The translations under genes and the position numbers were made by a program. 8,222 bases of DNA from Candidatus Uhrbacteria bacterium (GTDB taxonomy: Bacteria > Patescibacteriota > Patescibacteriia > UBA9934 > GWF2-40-263): positions 1-8,222 of the forward strand of contig CAIKXH010000084.1 of the NCBI GenBank assembly GCA_903831335.1, written 5' to 3'. How positions within the stretch are numbered: the stretch's first letter is position 1; every line of letters begins with the position of its first letter. The notes under the pieces are model-generated. The model did not search any database. It was given only the letters and a program-made list of their open reading frames with translations, and was not told the DNA's origin. Below are positions 6,659-8,222 of this stretch, piece after piece.

Positions 6659-6769
6659 GTCAAAGTGAAAGAGTGGTAAAGTGAAAGAGTGAAGGTATTT
6701 CTTTATATTTTTACAATCAAACAACTTCCCATTCCGTCACTCTTCCACTCTTTCACTTTTTCACTCTGC
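6659..6769. repeat. Inverted octamer repeat arrays between ruvX and recO
   Basis: Left arm (plus strand): GTCAAA (6659-6664), GTGAAAGA (6665-6672), GTGGTAAA (6673-6680), GTGAAAGA (6681-6688), GTGAAGG (6689-6695). Right arm: CACTCTTC (6738-6745), CACTCTTT (6746-6753), CACTTTTT (6754-6761), CACTCTGC (6762-6769). An exact 15-bp complementary block (CCACTCTTTCACTTT and its complement) plus partly matching flanks can pair around an AT-rich centre of about 42 bp. On the minus strand the array begins at the ruvX stop codon (TGA, 6761-6763) and ends just before the recO ATG (6656). Confidence 0.85.
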
Positions 6770-7159
6770 AGTCCTATTCAGATATGACTGTAAAATAATC
6801 ATCGCCGCAAGCGCATCCTCTTCTGCTTCCGCTCCCTCCTCAAACATGAGACGTCGACTCTCTGAAGTCGTAAACGATTCATCTTCTTCTTCGATCGGAA
6901 GATCTGTGAACTTTTTCAGTTTATCGATAAAAGATCGAACGATCGCGATCTGCTTTTCATTCGAATGCCCGCCAACCGCATTAGGGATTCCAATCACAAT
7001 TTCTTCCATGTCTTCTTTTTTCAGAATCGAAACAATATCACGAATCGCTTCGTCTCCTTGTTTCCAGATTACCTCGAGAGGCACAGCGATTTTTGTTTCT
7101 GTGTCACCGAACGCTAATCCGATTTTTCGTTTGCCGTAGTCGATTCCAAGGAGGCGCAT
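6761..7159 (-). CDS. ruvX: YqgF/RuvX family RNase H-fold nuclease
   Basis: Members of the YqgF (RuvX) family have an RNase H-like fold. In E. coli the protein acts in 5' processing of pre-16S rRNA, and a Holliday-junction role has been proposed from the fold. The 132 residues match the family length. The first acidic residue is in LGIDYGKRKIGLAFGD (Asp7). The central strand IVIGIPNAVGG (54-64) follows the usual VVGLP.. pattern. EEEDESFTTSESRR (90-103) gives Asp93/Glu94, corresponding to the DER.TT/S.eA motif. EDALAAMIILQSYL (114-127) carries Asp115 before the characteristic AA..LLQ.YL end. The ATG lies 4 nt after the map stop codon, so translational coupling is likely. The final codon pair GAG-TGA is already part of an octamer repeat array. 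Confidence 0.93.
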   Translation of the reverse strand: MRLLGIDYGKRKIGLAFGDTETKIAVPLEVIWKQGDEAIRDIVSILKKEDMEEIVIGIPNAVGGHSNEKQIAIVRSFIDKLKKFTDLPIEEEDESFTTSESRRLMFEEGAEAEEDALAAMIILQSYLNRTAE

Positions 7160-7163
7160 AATA

Positions 7164-7946
7164 TTATACGGGCAACGGTGTCAAAATTTCCGTTCCGTTT
7201 TTTGTAATGGCAATAGTAACTTCAAAGTGAGCACTTACGGATCCGTCGTGCATAATAACCGCCCAACCATCATCTGCTGTATCTACCCGATAATCTCCAC
7301 CCATTCCAAACATTGGTTCAAGAGCAAGTGTCATGCCATCTTTGAGTTTCACAGAAGGATAATGTGGGGAAATAAAATTCGGCACATGTGGATTCTCATG
7401 CACCGCATGCCCGACCCCGTGTCCAACAAGCGCACGAACGTTTCCGTATTTGTGCGGTGTGACAACATGATCAATCGCGGCGCTGATATCTCTTACATCT
7501 CCACCAACATGAGCGGCGGCGACACCAGCGAGCAATGCTTCTTTTGTGACAGTGAGAAGTTTTGCGATCTCTGGAGGAGGATTGCTTCCAACATAAACCG
7601 ATGCGGCCATGTCTGTACACAAATCTTTATACCAACAACCAATATCGAGCCCAAGGACATCACCTTCAAGAAGCACACGGTCACGATTCCCTAAACCATG
7701 AACAATCTCTTCATTAACCGAAAGACAAATTGTGCTTGGAAATGGAGTATCAGACGGTGAGGACTTGTAATGCAAAAACGATGGCGTAGCACCTTCTGCA
7801 CGCATACTTGCCTCCCCAATCGCATCGATCTCACGAAGCGTGATACCAGGGCGAACCGAATCAATCGCGGCCTTTAGGGCGCGAGATAAAATGTGGCCAC
7901 CTTCACGCATGGCATCGATTTCTTGTGGAGTCTTAATGAGGGACAT
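7164..7946 (-). CDS. map: Methionine aminopeptidase, type I
   Basis: Removes the initiator methionine from nascent proteins, using two metal ions. With the start at 7946 the protein is 260 residues, near the E. coli length of 264, and begins MSLIKTPQEIDAMREGG, the normal family opening. A longer reading from ATG 8048 would add 34 residues lying wholly inside adk and unlike the family. Metal ligands can be placed at Asp101 (LDIG), Asp112 (TDMA), His176 (GHGVGH), Glu210 (LEPM) and Glu242 (HFEVTIAIT). The substrate-binding His84 sits in VHGLG. At the last site the common FEHT is FEVT, a conservative-looking change next to the ligand. The start overlaps the end of adk by 14 nt and no Shine-Dalgarno is evident, so reinitiation or coupling is likely. 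adk-map is a classical pair from the ribosomal-protein (spc) operon. Confidence 0.95.
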   Translation of the reverse strand: MSLIKTPQEIDAMREGGHILSRALKAAIDSVRPGITLREIDAIGEASMRAEGATPSFLHYKSSPSDTPFPSTICLSVNEEIVHGLGNRDRVLLEGDVLGLDIGCWYKDLCTDMAASVYVGSNPPPEIAKLLTVTKEALLAGVAAAHVGGDVRDISAAIDHVVTPHKYGNVRALVGHGVGHAVHENPHVPNFISPHYPSVKLKDGMTLALEPMFGMGGDYRVDTADDGWAVIMHDGSVSAHFEVTIAITKNGTEILTPLPV

Positions 7947-8222
7947 AACAAAATTGTTCAATGGCGTCGACGAGTCGTTTTTGAACTTCTTCAACTGTAC
8001 CAATACCGTCCACATGATGAATTGGAATTCCGGTTTGTACGTATTCATCGATCACGGCGAATGTTTCTGTTTGATAAATTTGCAATCGTTTTTCAATGGC
8101 TTCTGGGACATCATCTTTTCGGACGAACAACGTTCCGCCGTCTGGTGTTTTTTCTCCCGCAACGTGTCCATCTTTTGTGCTATAAATTTTTCCGGTTTTA
8201 TCGTCTGTTAAACGTCCTTTCA
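7933..8222 (-). CDS. adk: Adenylate kinase, C-terminal part (5' end outside window)
   Basis: Adenylate kinase interconverts ATP + AMP and 2 ADP in the cytoplasm. Only the last 95 codons are present (complete codons from 8220), covering the LID and the C-terminal helices. The piece begins KGRLTDDKTGKIYSTKDG. After the LID comes LFVRKDDVPEAIEKRLQIY, the conserved RKDD..e.i.kRL..Y block with the catalytic arginines, then TFAVIDEYVQTGIPIHHVDGIG, as at adenylate kinase C-termini. The LID has no cysteines, so it is not the zinc-binding form, and it lacks the usual FNPPK segment. The N-terminal P-loop is outside the window. The stop codon (7933-7935) lies inside map. Confidence 0.9.
   Translation of the reverse strand, partial: KGRLTDDKTGKIYSTKDGHVAGEKTPDGGTLFVRKDDVPEAIEKRLQIYQTETFAVIDEYVQTGIPIHHVDGIGTVEEVQKRLVDAIEQFCYVPH

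Noticed and set aside
5770..6769. Octamer arrays as a CRISPR or coding tandem repeat
   Set aside because: Units are contiguous 8-mers without spacers, inverted in pairs, and lie between genes, not in an open frame. No cas genes are present.
7162..7167. Perfect TATAAT (minus strand) just before ruvX
   Set aside because: It lies only 2 nt from the ATG, so transcription would start inside the gene, and the nearby TTGACA is only 10 bp away. The match is at the map stop codon and is probably chance.
7947..8048. N-terminal extension of map from ATG 8048
   Set aside because: The extra 34 residues overlap adk and do not resemble methionine aminopeptidases. The start at 7946 gives the normal N-terminus and length.

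Overview
The window looks like bacterial chromosome from a lineage with small, compact genes, most plausibly a Patescibacteria/CPR-type organism. This is inferred from the trimmed bacterial-type AspRS, very tight spacing, two promoters that predict leaderless mRNAs, and the mix of housekeeping genes with unrecognised proteins. TGA is used as a stop (recO, ruvX), so the Gly-TGA codes of Gracilibacteria/Absconditabacteria are unlikely. No mobile element, CRISPR array, tRNA or rRNA was seen.

Eight of the nine genes are on the minus strand. Read in that direction from the right edge: adk (5' end outside the window) overlaps map by 14 nt. map is followed 4 nt later by ruvX. A 104-nt gap leads to recO and a 118-nt gap leads to asnS, which ends at a hairpin terminator. 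Then come a gene for a modular zinc-ribbon protein with its own promoter, Shine-Dalgarno and terminator, then aspS, and then scpA, which runs off the left edge. The single plus-strand gene (2304-3434) encodes a 376-residue helical/coiled-coil protein of unknown function. It is divergent from aspS and convergent with the zinc-ribbon gene, and each of the two convergent genes has its own terminator.

The known genes cover nucleotide metabolism (adk), N-terminal Met removal (map), DNA repair and RNA/DNA processing (recO, ruvX), tRNA charging (asnS, aspS) and chromosome condensation (scpA). With both AspRS and AsnRS present, Asn-tRNA can be made directly.

The most unusual structure is a family of imperfect 8-bp tandem repeats (GTGAAARA on one strand, CACTYTTY on the other) that fills both edges of the two gaps on either side of recO. 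In each gap the two arrays are inverted. The first begins in the stop codon of the upstream gene and the second ends 2 or 8 nt before the next ATG, so the mRNA could form a long hairpin exactly between cistrons. Other points of interest are the zinc-ribbon protein (four ribbons at 34-36 residue spacing, then a 25-residue repeat), an AspRS without the bacterial GAD insertion, and near-consensus promoters placed so that scpA and aspS would be leaderless.
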